A stretch of 64,000 nucleotides of DNA from Tetrahymena thermophila SB210. Its lineage: Eukaryota; Ciliophora; Oligohymenophorea; Hymenostomatida; Tetrahymenidae. The notes beneath the pieces are model-generated. The model searched no databases, had not been told where the DNA came from, and saw nothing but the letters and a program-made list of their open reading frames with translations. The position numbers and the translations under genes were made by a program. Below are positions 27,215 to 40,428 of the stretch, one piece after another. The DNA lies in NCBI RefSeq assembly GCF_000189635.1, contig NW_002476414.1:168129-232128 (forward strand), given 5' to 3'. Position 1 is the first letter of the stretch, and every line of letters starts with the position of its first letter.

Positions 27215-27787
27215 ATGTCCGATAGTGATTCAGATATGGTTGAGGAAGTTTCATTTTCCACAGCCAAAAAAAACATTATTTCAGGCTAAAAGTAACTAAA
27301 GTAAGCAACCTTAGCAGTCGCTCCCAAGAAAAAGAGAGTAAGAAGAAGAAATGAGTTGAGTGATGATGACGAAAATGATAAAAAGCAATTAAAAGGTACA
27401 AATAAATAGTAACAGAGTGAGAAATAGCTTAATAATAAATCTACTAATAGCCAGCCCTAATCCTTAAATGCAAAAGTAGACCAAAACCTACTTAATTTGA
27501 TTAATGAAGAACTGCCTACTAAAAAAATTAAATAAATTGAAGGCAAATTCAAAGTTGTTGAGCGCTCTGAAAATAAGATTGATAAAATTGAACCTAAGAA
27601 ATTAACAATTCAATCTGAAGTATATACTGCCAAAAAGGACTTAGGCCAAGGAATTAAAGTTGTATTTTAAAAGTCAGTCAAGCAATAAACTGCTGTAAAT
27701 AGTTCTGCCACTAATTTCTTATAAAACCGTCTGAATTTATCTAGTGCAAAAAGATAGCCTATATCAAGAATTATTGGAACAAAGTGA
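27215..27787 (+). CDS. Small basic, probably nuclear protein, 190 aa
   Basis: Single-exon ORF ending at TGA 27785-27787. It begins with an acidic Ser/Asp stretch (SDSDSDMVEEVSFSTAKK). A strong nuclear-localisation-like cluster KKKRVRRR lies at residues 38-45, followed by a second acidic patch, a Gln/Asn-rich linker and a Lys-rich C-terminal half. The EEVSFSTAKK opening followed by a basic tail recalls nucleolar U3-associated (Bud21/Utp16-like) proteins, but the similarity is too short to assign. I do not recognise it with confidence. Nuclear or nucleolar location is an inference from composition. Confidence 0.65.
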
Positions 27788-28972
27788 TTATTATCTATTA
27801 ACTAGCAAGATTAATGAAAAATAAATAAATAAATCAACAATCATAGCTTATAAATAAATAAATAAATAAACTAAAATAAAATTAATTCTATAATAAAAAT
27901 CACACTTAATAAATTAAATGTAAATGAGTAAATAAGTAAGTATCTAATTAAGTAAACAAGTAATTAATTAAATAAATAAATAAACTAGCAATTTAGTAAG
28001 TAGATCTTACTATTAATTAAACAAGTTTAATTCCATATGAATGAGATGTGTGAGTTATTTCATTGATATGCTTTTTATTGCTCTTTTTTAATAATGATTT
28101 TATACATACTCTACTTGTCTATGTATCTATTTGTTTTTTTTATATAATGTGCTTCAAAATACAAATAAATATACTTTTTACTTTAAAAATTCTAATAATC
28201 AATCAACCTGTTGGGAATTAATGCTGTTTGTCACATTTTAACATTCATAAAGAAGATAAATTGATATACAATTTATTAGTAAAAGTACATTATTATTAAT
28301 ATTATACTTATAACACGAATTAAGTCTTTCAAGATATATTAAAATATATTTTTATATTTATTAATTTAATTATTATTTTTTTTGATATAAAAAGAGGGAT
28401 TTTACATAATTCTAGTTAGTATGATTTCAGTCACCCATTTTTTATATCAGTTCCAAAACTATAGTGTCTATAAAAAATTTTGCTTGATCAAACCACCCTT
28501 TAAGGAACTAAATAAAATTTCTATTTGGAGGGATGTACCAAATATTTGTTCTGAATAAATTCAAAAAACTAACTTGAAAATGAAAAAATGAATATTTATT
28601 CTTAAATTTTAAAGTGTTTTAATTATTTTGCAACAAAAACCACTAATTGACTTCTTTATTTTCTTTATTATAATATTTTTAGTGTTCCTAGAAAATATCA
28701 AATGAAAATAAAAATATTTTTATCTTTTTAAAATGAATAGCGTTCAGTTTTTGGTTTACAACATATTCAACCTATCCCTAATATTTTATTGTACTATATA
28801 TCTAAAATACAAAACTAAATCGAATGAATGAATTATTATTTAAACTAATTTGGATTAAAGATAAAATATACTAATATTATATATACATACATGATATTAA
28901 TTTATGTATTGATACTTGTGTACATACTTAATAATAAATAAGTATTTGTTTTAAAAAGTTAATAATGTAATT
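27788..28972. other. Intergenic region with left edge of the tandem duplication
   Basis: Convergent region between the small basic gene and membrane protein gene M1. From about 28560 it aligns with 35470 onwards, so the left boundary of the tandem duplication lies near there. AAAT-type runs occur at 27850-27990. No exon was recognised. Confidence 0.5.
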
Positions 28973-31215
28973 TCAATAGTGCTTTTAAGGGTAGTTTTAT
29001 GGTTGTTAGTAGTAAACGGGTTGAACTATTTACATGGGCTACATATTTACTTACTAGTATTATGGTTACATCAAGGGTGGTTGAGCAGGCTAGTAAGGAT
29101 TGACTTAATAGGGTTAATGATTGACTTGTTATTAAGGATAAGGTTATTGTTGTTGTTAAGGATACAGATTTTATTACAACTGCATAGTTACGTTTTATCC
29201 ATTTTGGATTGGAGTTTCACCTACTACAGCATTTTAACTTATAATAGTAGGTATTGTTTAATCACATTCATCTATTACTTTTACTTACTTGAGTTAATAT
29301 TTCTACTTGAGCATAGCTCTTCTTTTAGAAACTTAGTTGCAGCTATAGGTGATGATACCTAAAAATGAGAGACAAACATAAACTACTAAGATTGCTAGGA
29401 TAACAGCATCTAAAGGATTTACGATATTGTTTAAACTGTCGCTTGTTGATTTAACAGAACTATTGAAATCATCAGTTGAACAATTTAATTTAGCAATATC
29501 AGATAAAGAATTTTTGTAAGATTTGACATTTAAGAAATTCATTACACTCAAACCTAGCATTGCAAAGTCAAAGCCAAACTTAACAATTATTAAAAGGATA
29601 TGGATAGGATCGACTAATTTGCAATAGTCGTAGCAAGAATCTTCTAAGTCTTTTTTTGTCCACCACCTTCTAATACATTCAGGAGATCTTAAAGTGCAAA
29701 TAGAAATAGTGCAACCTTCTTTTAAGCAAGGGCAACAGCAAAAGCTTGTCTTACAGCACCCTCTGCAAGCACAGCACTTACGTTTTATTTGACTAGTGAA
29801 GCAGCCCATGAAGAGGAATAGACAATAAATTCCTAAAAAGACAACATTTCCAATACATACTTTATATAAATACTAATGGTTGTTGTAATCGCTGACATAG
29901 TTAAGAGTTACTTTAATTAAATCAGACATTTAACTTCCTGTTCTACATTATTAATTCCAAGGCAAGTACTTTCTTTACTAAAGACTAACATTGCTACCAG
30001 TTACCAAACCTGGGAAATTAGTTGGGTCTTATCCATTTGCCTTAAAGAAATTAGCTTTAGAAGTATCTTGAACTTTGGTCCAGTAAACAGTATCGACTTT
30101 GCATTTACCATAATAATAATCTATTTAATTTATTCAAAATATTATTTAAAGTTAAAAGATTTATTTTAAAATAAAATAATCAATCAATTCTCTCTTAACA
30201 TTCTTAATCAATGATTATTTAATTTTTTGACTTATTTATTCTTAATAAAAGATATTAGTGTTTGTTTTACTTTTAGCTGTTTTGTTAATTAAAGTTTGAT
30301 TTTGTAGTAAACTAAAAATTAGTATAGACTTTTAATAAACTGTTGTTATTTTGTTTTTCTTTGTTACAAATACTATTGTAAATTATTACTTTACTAATTT
30401 TTTTACGATGCAAAATATCTATTTAATTGATTGATTATTTTAATGCTATTAATTTTTCGAAATATTAAAATATTACCTTTAAGAAGTTTGTAAGGTTTTT
30501 GTACTCCATCCCAATAGGCTAAAAAGGAGTCTATGCACATTCCTTATTGCTCAGAGAGGTAGAGTTCGCTCAAACCTAATTAGTTAGCATTACCTCTTTA
30601 TAGCCAGAGTCCAGTGGTACCGATTTATTCATCAGTTGGATTGACTTAAGATGTAGAAATTGATTATACAGGGCATTTTTAATTTTTTGGAACACAGAAA
30701 GCGATTAAAGGATCTGATCCACCACACATTTTTTCGTTCGCAGGATCTCTGCATTAACCATTAATAAGGAATTTTTATGAAAATTTGTAGCCAGGAAGAC
30801 GTGTGAAGCAGAGACGAAGAGGATTTCCACTTGCATCTATCCAATTTTGCATAACTGTTTTAGGAATTGCTTTAACGTTGGCGCATGTTGCAGCCTATGA
30901 AGATGAACAAGAGCTTGTTGAAACAGAGCCTCCTGAGCTAGTGCAGTCACAGCCACTACTCAAACCGCCAAATTGATAAGCCAAAGCAGGTAAATTGGTT
31001 TGAGTACATTATCCTGTTTTAGCATCTACTTATGCGACGTCAATAATAACTTCATTACTCCAGTTAATAGCATATTCTACAAAAATAAATCCCTGCTTGT
31101 AGTTAATTCCTGACACAACACTAAGTACTAGTACAACTACTGATACAATAATAGCTAGAACTGTGAAAAAGCCATTACTGCATCTAAGAGATTTAGGGGA
31201 TAAGTTGCAGCACAT
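28973..31215 (-). CDS. Cysteine-rich four-pass membrane protein M1
   Basis: Two exons on the minus strand, 30477-31215 and 28973-30120, phase 1 junction, 1887 nt, 628 aa, TGA stop. Visible order: a short N-terminus MCCNLSPKSLRC; TM1 at about residues 16-38; a large loop with many cysteines and Ser/Gly stretches (about 40-325); TM2 at about 331-351; a cytoplasmic-looking cluster rich in Cys (KRKCCACRGCCKTS then CCCPCL); TM3 at about 410-440; a short Cys-containing loop; TM4 at about 483-505; and a 120-residue tail rich in Gln, Pro and Tyr. The Cys cluster could be palmitoylated or bind metal (inference). I do not recognise a named family. An apparent plus-strand ORF at 28979-29362 is the antisense shadow of the Gln-rich tail. 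It lies head-to-head with PAE1. Confidence 0.82.
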
Positions 31216-33767
31216 TTATTTGTATATTTGTTTATTTATCTATTTGATTTTTTAATACTTTTTAAACTATTATGAGATTGTAAATCAGCTAATACGAATT
31301 TAATTAATTTGAAAGATCTCTAAAAAATCGATATCACATATTACTGTTCATGATTTTCGAAATTCAATCTTTCATCTGTAATATCTCATTCGAATTCAAT
31401 GCATTTAACAATAAATTGATTCATAATAAATTTACACCATTGGAAATTCAAAAAATAATAATAGCTACATTAGCGAAATACATTGATTCTGTCCAAATAT
31501 GAAATAAAAAACTTGTTATTTAACAATTTATTATAAAAGATTTTACTTTTTCCTACAATTTCAAACGGGAGTTTTAATTTTTTAGCAATAAAACCTTAAA
31601 TCTGAGAAAAAAATTAACAAAAATTTTTAAATAAAATTGATTTAAATAAGATATTTAGGAAAAACTTCAAATTTATATGTTTGTTTATTTTTTTGCTTGT
31701 TAGATTGATAAAAAAATATGCTTTAGATCATTACATCTAAATGCATGCTTATTATCACTTTGATTTGTTCGAGCAAATTTATTAATTAATTTTATATTTA
31801 ATTAGTTTTTTAAATTTTATTGGAGAAGATAATGTATTGATTGTAAACTTAATTATTGTTAGTTGAAAAAATCTAAAGGCAAATAAATAATTTAGTAAAT
31901 AAATAAAAACAGAAAAAGGTAATTAATCTTATAAACTTCATGATATACATTCGATTTATAATTAAAAGATTTTCTTGTAATATTTGATTGATTTAATATT
32001 TGTTAAATCAATTATAAAACCTAAATCTAATCACATAAATTCTGAATGGAAATTAGTTCATAAATTAATTTATTTGCTAATTAGAATTTCACTAATTTTA
32101 GATTAGTTTTTTTGAATTTCTTGTCGTAACTCGAAATTCATTAAAGGAGCAATCATAATAAATTATCAGTAGCAATTTTTATTTTTGTAGTTCATTTATT
32201 TTTTTCTAAATTTTGAATAAAGACATAAAGCTAGAACAATTAAATTGTTAATTTGTGAGTTAAAAAACACGTTTATGTAATAAACACAAATAAATAATGG
32301 TTTTTTAACAGATTAAAAGAATAAAAATAATATAATTTTCTGTATTTAAAATCTAAGAGAGATGAATTAGAGATTAGCCTAAAAAAATTTTTAATATTTT
32401 ATTTATCTCTTTAATTATGAATTCTTGCGATTAATCTAATCAATGGTATTTACTAAACTTATTTATTTATTTATTAGATCTCTTTCTTATATTAAAATCT
32501 ATAAATTCAAGCTAAATAACAAATTTTACTCAAACAAATTTGAATTATGTTTGGTTTTTTTCAAAAATAATCCAATTCAACTAAAATATAAAAAGTTTTC
32601 ATTGCACTTTACTTGCATTACAGTGTTTGAAAAAATTATTTAGATTAAATTATTTCACTTACTTTTAAATAATCTTAACAAACCAAACATCTGATTCATT
32701 TCTATTAATACTAAAATAGCTTATTAAGATATATTTAATTAATTTTAAAGCAAAGCAAATTTATATTTTCTTTTTGAATGTAAATCCTAAAGCAAATTTA
32801 TAATAATATTTGCTTTCTCATTTTTAGAACTTAGGATTTTGCTTTTAAAATGGATTTTAAAAAAAGTAATTAGATATCAAAATTATTATTTACATAAAAA
32901 ATTTGTTTGTTTTATTCTTATTTTTACACTTAATCTTTTTATTAAATTTCTAGTAAAATCAAATAAGAAGCTCTAAAACAAATTTTTATTAATAAACAAA
33001 TTAATTAAAATTTTACATATTTTTTTTTATTTAGCAATTTATTGAATAAATTTTATTTACAGCTAATTAATTTTGATTTCTATGAAAATAGGTGATTGTA
33101 TTTACTCATAAAAGTTGATCCATTATAAATTGTTTAATCCTTTATTAAAATCAATAAAAAATATATTCATTAAAAATAAAGAAACAAGCATAACTTCATT
33201 CTAATTTACTCTAAAATTGAATATTTTCCATCGTTCATTAATTTATTAAAAATCTTTTAATTCATTTTTAGTCAATTATTAACATCTTTCCTTATTTACC
33301 TCTCCTCCAAATTAATTAATATTAAAAATCAAAGAAAATAAACAGATATAACTCAAAAATAATTTCATTTATCTTTAATAATTATTTATTTATTTGATTT
33401 TATGGTTATTAATTTATTTATTTATTTGATAAAATGATTATAAATTTATTTATTTTAATTTTGTTTATTTATTTATTTGTAGATTTATTCATTCATTCAT
33501 TCATTCATTCATTCATTCATTCATTCATTCATTGTGCCTCCAAAACCTATTTTGTGTGAAAATATATCAAAATTTGGTGGTATTATTTTTGCTGTACTTT
33601 TAAATCATATTTTAATTAAAGCCTGTAGATATGATTAGCCAAAGACTTTTTAAACTAATATACAAATAATAAATATAATTTATTTTTATCTTAAGCAAAC
33701 TTCAAATATTTTAATTAGCAAAAAAAATATCTTTTGTCTAAAAATTTTTTTCAAAATTTCTAAAATT
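31216..33767. other. Divergent spacer between M1 and PAE1
   Basis: Shared promoter region of two divergent genes, about 2.5 kb. It aligns with 38095-40428 in copy 2 but with many differences and indels, clearly more than in the genes. It holds the ATTC microsatellite at 33487-33534. The small open frame at 32443-32643 is not kept in copy 2 and is not annotated. Confidence 0.6.
33487..33534. repeat. ATTC microsatellite
   Basis: About twelve uninterrupted ATTC units. The equivalent position in copy 2 (about 40184-40199) has only three or four, so the array expanded or contracted after the duplication. Confidence 0.9.
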
Positions 33768-35064
33768 ATGAAAAATATACTTTTATTAACATTTTTATTG
33801 ACTCTCAGTTTTTCTTAGAAAACTCCAATTCCCTTTACTATTATTGACACACCTGAAAATGCTAGGTGCTTAGATGGTAGCAAACCAGGAATTTACTATC
33901 GTCCAGGAGAGCACAAAAGAAATACTCTCATATATTTAGAAGGTGTTGGCAATTGTGCAGGTCCTACTGTAGATGACATTCTTGAAAATTGTTATTAAAG
34001 ATCTTTTACTTTAATTGGTTCGTCTAAATATAGACCTTCGTTCTTCAATGAATCTGAAATTGAAGGAATTTTCAGAGAAGATGATAAAACTTTTGGAAGA
34101 TGGAATCTTCTGATTATTCCTACTTGCGAAGGTAATTTGATTCAGTTGATATTAAATATTCTAATTTTAGAAAAGTAGTTTATATTAAATGTAATTCTAA
34201 GGAAAAAATAAAATATATTAGCTTTAATTATGAGTTAATAAAGATATATTACTTTAAAAAATCATTTATAATAAAATAGGTGCTACTTATGCAGGAGATG
34301 CTTCAGTTTAATATAAAAATACTACTTTGCATTTCAGGGCACAAAGAATGCTTGTGTTTATATTTAATTATATGATTAAAAATTATTAGCTAAATTTGAA
34401 TCATAATGTTATACTATCTGGAAGTTCAGCTGGTGCTTTGGGTGCCTATTAATATGCAAATTATCTTTAAAAAATATTACCATCAACTGATGTAAGAATA
34501 GTTCCTGATTCTGGTTTCTTTTTAGACAGTCCTGAACCCTTTTAATAAATTGTTTAGGTATTTGGCAACTTTATTAAGAATGATCATTACAAAACTATAT
34601 TCCCTGAATGCAAGTATTAAACTATTGGCTCTGATTTCTACAAATGCATTCTTCCAAAGTATTCTTGGGAATTCATTTAAACAGATGCATTTATTATTGG
34701 TTCTTTATATGACAATTGGGCTTTATAGTATATTTATTAAATTCCTTGCTACAATCATTTCGATTAGTGTGATCCTGAAACTCTTTAATTTATTTTATCT
34801 TATGGAGAAACATATAAGATGCTTCTATCTAATATTTTATCTAAGAAACCCAATTGGGGTAGTTGGTTGATTAGTTGTGGTTTCCATGATTTGGTCCAAA
34901 CCAATTGGTATTCAAATAGAAACTTCACAATTCCCAGCTCTTTTAAATATACAGGTCAAGAATCTTTAGATCAATGGATTAACTATAGGTTTTTAAAATC
35001 TAAATAGCGTATTGATTAAGTTCCTTATCCTAATAATAAAAACTGCGCTTATTAATACAAATGA
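33768..35064 (+). CDS. Secreted pectinacetylesterase/Notum-family hydrolase PAE1
   Basis: Serine carboxylesterase of the alpha/beta-hydrolase PAE/Notum family. Members remove acetyl groups from pectin or, in animal Notum, a lipid from Wnt; the substrate here is unknown. Exons 33768-34131 and 34280-35064, phase 1, give 382 aa. A hydrophobic signal peptide (MKNILLLTFLLTLSFS) predicts secretion. Family signatures: DTPENARCLDGSKPGIYY, then YLEGVGNC, then the nucleophile in LSGSSAGALGAY (Ser171), Asp266 in GSLYDNWALQY and His324 in LISCGFHD. Several conserved Cys residues should form disulphides. Length is typical of the family. The first of three copies in the window, and intact. Confidence 0.88.
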
Positions 35065-35876
35065 TTACATCTTGTAATTAAATATTTTTTTTACCAAATT
35101 ATTATTCAATCTTTCATCAGAAAACTAATAAATGTTATTCTTAATTTCAGGTTGAATTTATTTTGTTTACAATAAAAAAATTAATTTTGTTTAATTCTGA
35201 ACATAGAAAGTATAAATAAATATTATTTTAGATTAAAAAAGAAATGTTTATATTTACTTTTAATAAATAAAAAGTAAAATTATTTTTTTTAATTTTTCTT
35301 TTAAAATTGAGGAATTTAAGTTAAAAAGCAATAGACAAGCCAGCAATTTAAATATTTTAGGTCAACTTTATCTTTTGAGTTTTAAAAAAATAAATAAAAA
35401 CTTTAGTTTAGGTCAATATTAATAAAAAAGATATTTTAAAATTAATGAAAATTTTAAAGAAATCACAAATTCAAAAAAATAACTTGAAAATAAAAAAAAT
35501 GAAAGATTATTATTAAATTTTGAAGTGTTTTAATTATTTTACAACATAAATCATTCATTAATTTGTTCATTTTCATATTCTTACTTCTGCTGATAGAAAG
35601 TATCAGATAAAAATAAAAAAATTTTATCATTTTAAAATAATTAGCATTCAGTATTCGGTTGGCATAATATCTATCCCTAATATTTAGTTGTTTTTAATCG
35701 CGAAAATACAAAACTAAATTGAATGAATGAATGAATGAATTATTATTTAAATAAATTTAGATTAATGAGAAAATATACTAATATTTTTTAAAATTTGAGA
35801 TTAGTTTATGCATTGATACATGTATACATGTTGAATAATAGGTAAGTATTAATTTTTAAAAATGAAAAATGTAATT
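35065..35876. other. Convergent spacer across the duplication junction
   Basis: 3' flanks of PAE1 and M2. The junction between the two duplication units lies near 35410-35470. It contains a GAAT repeat at about 35721-35739. No exon was recognised. Confidence 0.5.
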
Positions 35877-38094
35877 TCAATATTGCTATTAAGGGTAGTT
35901 TTGTGGTTGTTAGTAGTAAACGGGTTGAGCTATTTGCATGGGCTACATATTCATTTATTAGTTTTATTGTTGCATCAAGGGTGGTTGAGCAGGCTAGTAA
36001 GGATTGACTTGTTATTAAGGATAAGGATAAGCTTGTTGTTAAGGATAAAGATTTTATTACAATTGCATAGATACATTTTATCCATTTTAAATTGGAGTTT
36101 CACCTACTACAGTAATTTAACTTAGAATAGTAGGTATTGTTTAATCACATTCATCAATTACTTTTACTTATTTGAGTTGACATTTCTATTTGAGCATAGC
36201 TCTTCTTTTAGAAACTTAGTTGCAGATGTAGGTGATGATGCCTAAAACTGAGAGACAAACATAAACTACTAAGATTGCTAGGACAACAGCATCTAAAGGA
36301 TGTACTATATTGTTTAGACTGTCACTTGTTGATTAAATAGAACTATTGAAATCATCAGTTGAACAATTTAATTTAGCAATATTTGATAAAGAATTTTTGT
36401 AAGATTTGACATTTACGAAATTCATTGCACTTAAACCTAGCATTGCTAAGTCAAAGCCAAACTTAACAATAACCAAAAGGATATGTATAGGATCGACTAA
36501 TCTGCAATAATCAAAGCAAGAATCTTCTAAGTCTTTTTTGGTCCAGCACTTTCTAATGCATTCAGGAGATCTTAAAGTGCAAATAGTAAGAGTGCAACCT
36601 TCTCTTAAGCAAGGACAGCAGCATAAGCTTGTCTTACAGCAACCTCTACAAGCACAGCATTTACGTTTTATTTGACTAGTGAAGCAGCCCATAAACAGGA
36701 ATAGACAATAAATTCCTAAAAATACTACATTTCCAATACAGACTTTATATAAATACTTGTGGTTATTGTAATCGCTGACATAGTTAAGAGTTACATTAAT
36801 TAAATCAGACATCTAACTACCTGTTCTACATTGTTAATTCCAAGGCAAGTATTTTCTTTATTGAAGACTAACATTGCTTCCAGTTACCAAACCAGGGAAA
36901 TTAGTTGGATCCATTCCATTTGCTTTAAAAAAATTGGCTTTAGAAGTATCTTGAACCTTATTCCAGTAAACAGTATCGATTTTGCATTTTCCATAATAAT
37001 AATCTATTTTATTTATTCAAAATATTATTTAAAGTTAAAATAAAACATATTTATTTTAAAATAAAAAAATCAATCAATCAATTCTCTCTTCTCATTCTTA
37101 ATTAATCAAAATTTTATTTTTTTTTGACTTTTTTATTCTTAATAAAAACTATTTTATTTTTTAGAAAATTAAAATTTTATTTTGTAGTAAACCAAAAAAA
37201 ATAATAATAAAAAACTGTTATTCGTGTTTTTATTTATTTTTCTTTATTATCAACACTATTTATTGGATTTAAATAATTCTTTTATGATATAAAATTTAGA
37301 GTTAATTGATTTGATTATTTTAATGCTATTAATTTTGGAAATATTAAAATTTTACCTTTAAGAAGTTTGTAAGGTGTTTATACTCCATCCCAATAGGCTT
37401 CAAGGGAGTCTATGCACATTCCTTATTGCTCAGAAAGGTAGAGTTCGCTCAAGCCTAACTAGTTAGCATTACCTCTTTATAACCAAAGTCCAGTGGTGCC
37501 GATTTATTCGTCAGTAGGATTGACTTAAGATGTAGAAATTGATTATACAGGGCATTTTTAATTATTGGGAACACAGAAAGCGATTAAAGGATTTGATCCA
37601 CCACACATTTTTTCGTTAGCAGGATCTCTACATTAGCTGTTAATAAGGAATTTTTCTGAAAATTTGTAGCCAGGAAGACGTGTGAAGCAGAGACGAAGAG
37701 GATTTCCGCTAGCATCTATCCAATTTTGCATGGTTGTTTAAGGAATTGCTTTTACTTTTGAACATGTCGCAGCCTATGAAGAAGAACAAGAGCTTGTTGA
37801 AACAGAGCCTCCTGAGCTAGTGCAGTCACAACCACTACTTAAACCACCAAATTGATAAGCCAAAGCAGGTAAATTTGTTTGGGTACATTATCCTGTTTAA
37901 GCATCTACATATGCGACATCAATAATAACTTCATTATTCCAGTTAACAGCATATTCCACAAAAATAAATCCCTGTTTGTAGTTAACTCCTGAAACAACAC
38001 TGAGCACTAGTACAACTACTGATACAATTATAGCTAGAACTGTCAAAAAACCATTACTGCATCTAAGTGATTTAGGTGATAAGTTGCAGCACAT
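35877..38094 (-). CDS. Cysteine-rich four-pass membrane protein M2
   Basis: Paralogue of M1 with the same two-exon structure: 37356-38094 (739 nt, as in M1) and 35877-37003, with 1866 coding nt, 621 aa. TM segments, the CCACRGCC cluster and the Gln/Pro-rich tail are all kept. The tail is seven residues shorter through in-frame losses. Most differences from M1 are conservative (for example Gly-Ile to Gly-Val after TM1, and Cys-Pro-Cys-Leu-Lys to Leu-Arg near the Cys cluster), so the protein looks to be under selection. Apparent plus-strand ORFs at 35862-36125 and 36831-37043 are antisense shadows. It lies head-to-head with the PAE2 pseudogene. Confidence 0.82.
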
Positions 38095-40428
38095 TTATTT
38101 GTGTATTTATTTATTTACTTACTTACTTATTTGAGTTATTTGATTTTTTAATTTAATACTTTTTTAAAATATTATGAGATAGTAAATCAGGTAAATGAAT
38201 TTAATTAATTTTACAGATCTCTAAAAATTGGATAAAAAATATTACTGTTCATTATTTTTTGAAATTCAATCTTTCATCTGTAATTTCTCATTCGAATTCA
38301 ATACATTTAACACAAAATTGATTGATAATAAATTCTAACCATTGGAAATTCAAAAAATAATAACAATGATTAATTTAAAAGTCTCTGCTTGTAATAGCTC
38401 AATTATCAATTAGCTAAGCACATTAATTATGTAGTCCAAATATGAAATTCTCTTAAATTTAAAGAAACTTGTTACTTAATATTATATAAAATATTCTACT
38501 TTTTCCTTCAATTTCAAAAGGGAATTTAAATACTACAATATTAACACCTTAAACCTGAAAAAAAATCAACAAAATTTAAAAAATAAAATTGATTTTAAAC
38601 AAGATATTTTTGGAAAAACTTCAAATTCGTTTTTTTTGTTAGTTTGCTTGCTTAATTGCTTGTTTATATGTTTTAATAAAGGAAATATGCTTAAGTTATT
38701 ACATCTAAATGCATGAATCTAATCAATTTATTTGATTTTTTCGAACAAATTTATTAATTAAATTTATAATTTAGTTTTTTAAATTTTATTGGTAACGAAA
38801 ATTTATTGATTGTAAACTTAATTTTATTAGATGAAAAATTTCATGATATGCATTTAATTTATAGTCAATAGAATATCTTGCAGTATTTGATTGATTTAAT
38901 TTGTTAGACATTCAATTTTAAAACAAAAATCTAATCACATAAATTCTGGGTGGAAATAAATTCATCAATCAATTTATTTTTTTATTTATTTCCTTATAGA
39001 ATTTCATTAATTTTAGATTAGTTTTTTGAATATCTTATCATAACTCGAAATTCATAAAGAAAGCAATCGATCATAATAAATTATCAGTAACAATTTTTAT
39101 TTTTTTGTTCATTTCTTTTTTTACTAAATTTTGAAAAAAAACAAGAAAAATTTGAACATAATACTAAATTGTTAATTTATGAATTAATAAAACAGGTTGA
39201 TTTGACAAATAAAAATAATGGTTTTGAACAGATTACATTATATATTTAAAAATCATATATCTTTCTTTATAAATCTAAAATTTATCAAAGATAAAAAAAG
39301 AAATTGATGTAAAAAAATTTTTAATATTTTATTTGTCTCTTTAATTTTGAATTCTTGCAATAAAGCCATTTATTTATTAGATTTTTTTCTTATATTTTAA
39401 TCTAGCAATTCAAACTAAATTATAAATTTTACTCAAGCAAATTTCTAATTTTATTACTATTGCAAGTAAAATTATAACATTAGAATTATGTTTGATTTAT
39501 TTAAAAAATAATCTAATTTAAATAAGATATAAACAGTTTATAATGCACCTTACTTGCATTACATTTGGTATAATCATTTAGATTAAATTTTTTCAAAATT
39601 TTTTGGGAGTTTCTAAACAAATTAAAAGTAATTAGTTAGATATCAATGCTTTTATTTACAGAAAATATAGTTGGTTTTTCTCTTATTTATACACAAATTT
39701 TTTACCCAATTTCTAGTAAAATCAAATAACAAACTCTTAAAAAAATTTTTATTTTGAATTGGCAACTTATTGAAAAAATTTTATTTACATACATCTAATT
39801 AATTTTGATTTTTATCAAAAAAGTTATTGTATTTACTCATAAAATTTGATCCATTAGAAGTGTTGTGTAATCATTTATCTTATCAATAAAAAATATACTT
39901 CTAATTCATTATAAAATAAATAAACGAGCACAACTTAATGTTAATTTACTCTAAAATTTAATATTTTCGATTGTCCAATAATTCATTAAAAATATTTAAA
40001 AAACATTTTAAGACAATTAATTATTAACATACTTCCTTATTTATCTCTCTTTCAAATTAATTAATATTTAAAATCAAAGAAAGTAGATAAATGTACTTCA
40101 AAGTTAAATTTATTTCTCATTTTTTTATTTATTTGATAATTTATTTATTTTATTTTATTTTATTTTTTGTTTATTTATTAGTTGATTCATTCATTCATAA
40201 TACCTCCAAAACCTATTTTGTATGAATATCAAAATTTAGTGATATTATTTTCGCTCTAAAATCTTATTTTAATTAAAGTATGTGCAGTTGATCAATCAAT
40301 CAAACACTTTTTAAACTGATAAGTAAATTAATAGTGCTAATTAATTATTTGTTTAGTACACTTCAAATATCTTAATTAGCAAAAAATATCTTTTGTTTAA
40401 AAAGCTTTTTATCAAAATTTATAAAATT
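38095..40428. other. Divergent spacer between M2 and PAE2
   Basis: Homologous to 31216-33767 with many indels. No exon was recognised. It should contain the M2 promoter and whatever remains of the PAE2 promoter. Confidence 0.55.

Larger units (their letters stand above)
28560..35410. repeat. Tandem segmental duplication, copy 1
   Basis: Direct repeat unit of about 6.85 kb holding membrane gene M1 and esterase PAE1. Copy 2 follows at 35470-42075. The offset is about 6.9 kb at the left end and about 6.66 kb across the esterases, owing to spacer indels. Boundaries are approximate because the flanks are AT-rich and divergent. Confidence 0.8.

Noticed and set aside
28979..29362. Plus-strand Leu-rich ORF of 127 aa (and its twin at 35862-36125)
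   Set aside because: Antisense to the Gln/Pro-rich tail of M1 and M2, whose CAA/TAA codons read as Leu-rich on the other strand.
32443..32643. 66-aa plus-strand ORF between M1 and PAE1
   Set aside because: The frame is not conserved in the duplicated spacer (around 39340-39590), and the composition is that of AT-rich noncoding DNA.
34550..35007. Plus-strand ORFs inside PAE1 (and equivalents at 41351-41673 and 47453-47728)
   Set aside because: They lie in alternative frames or are standard-code fragments of the esterase, which reads through TAA/TAG.
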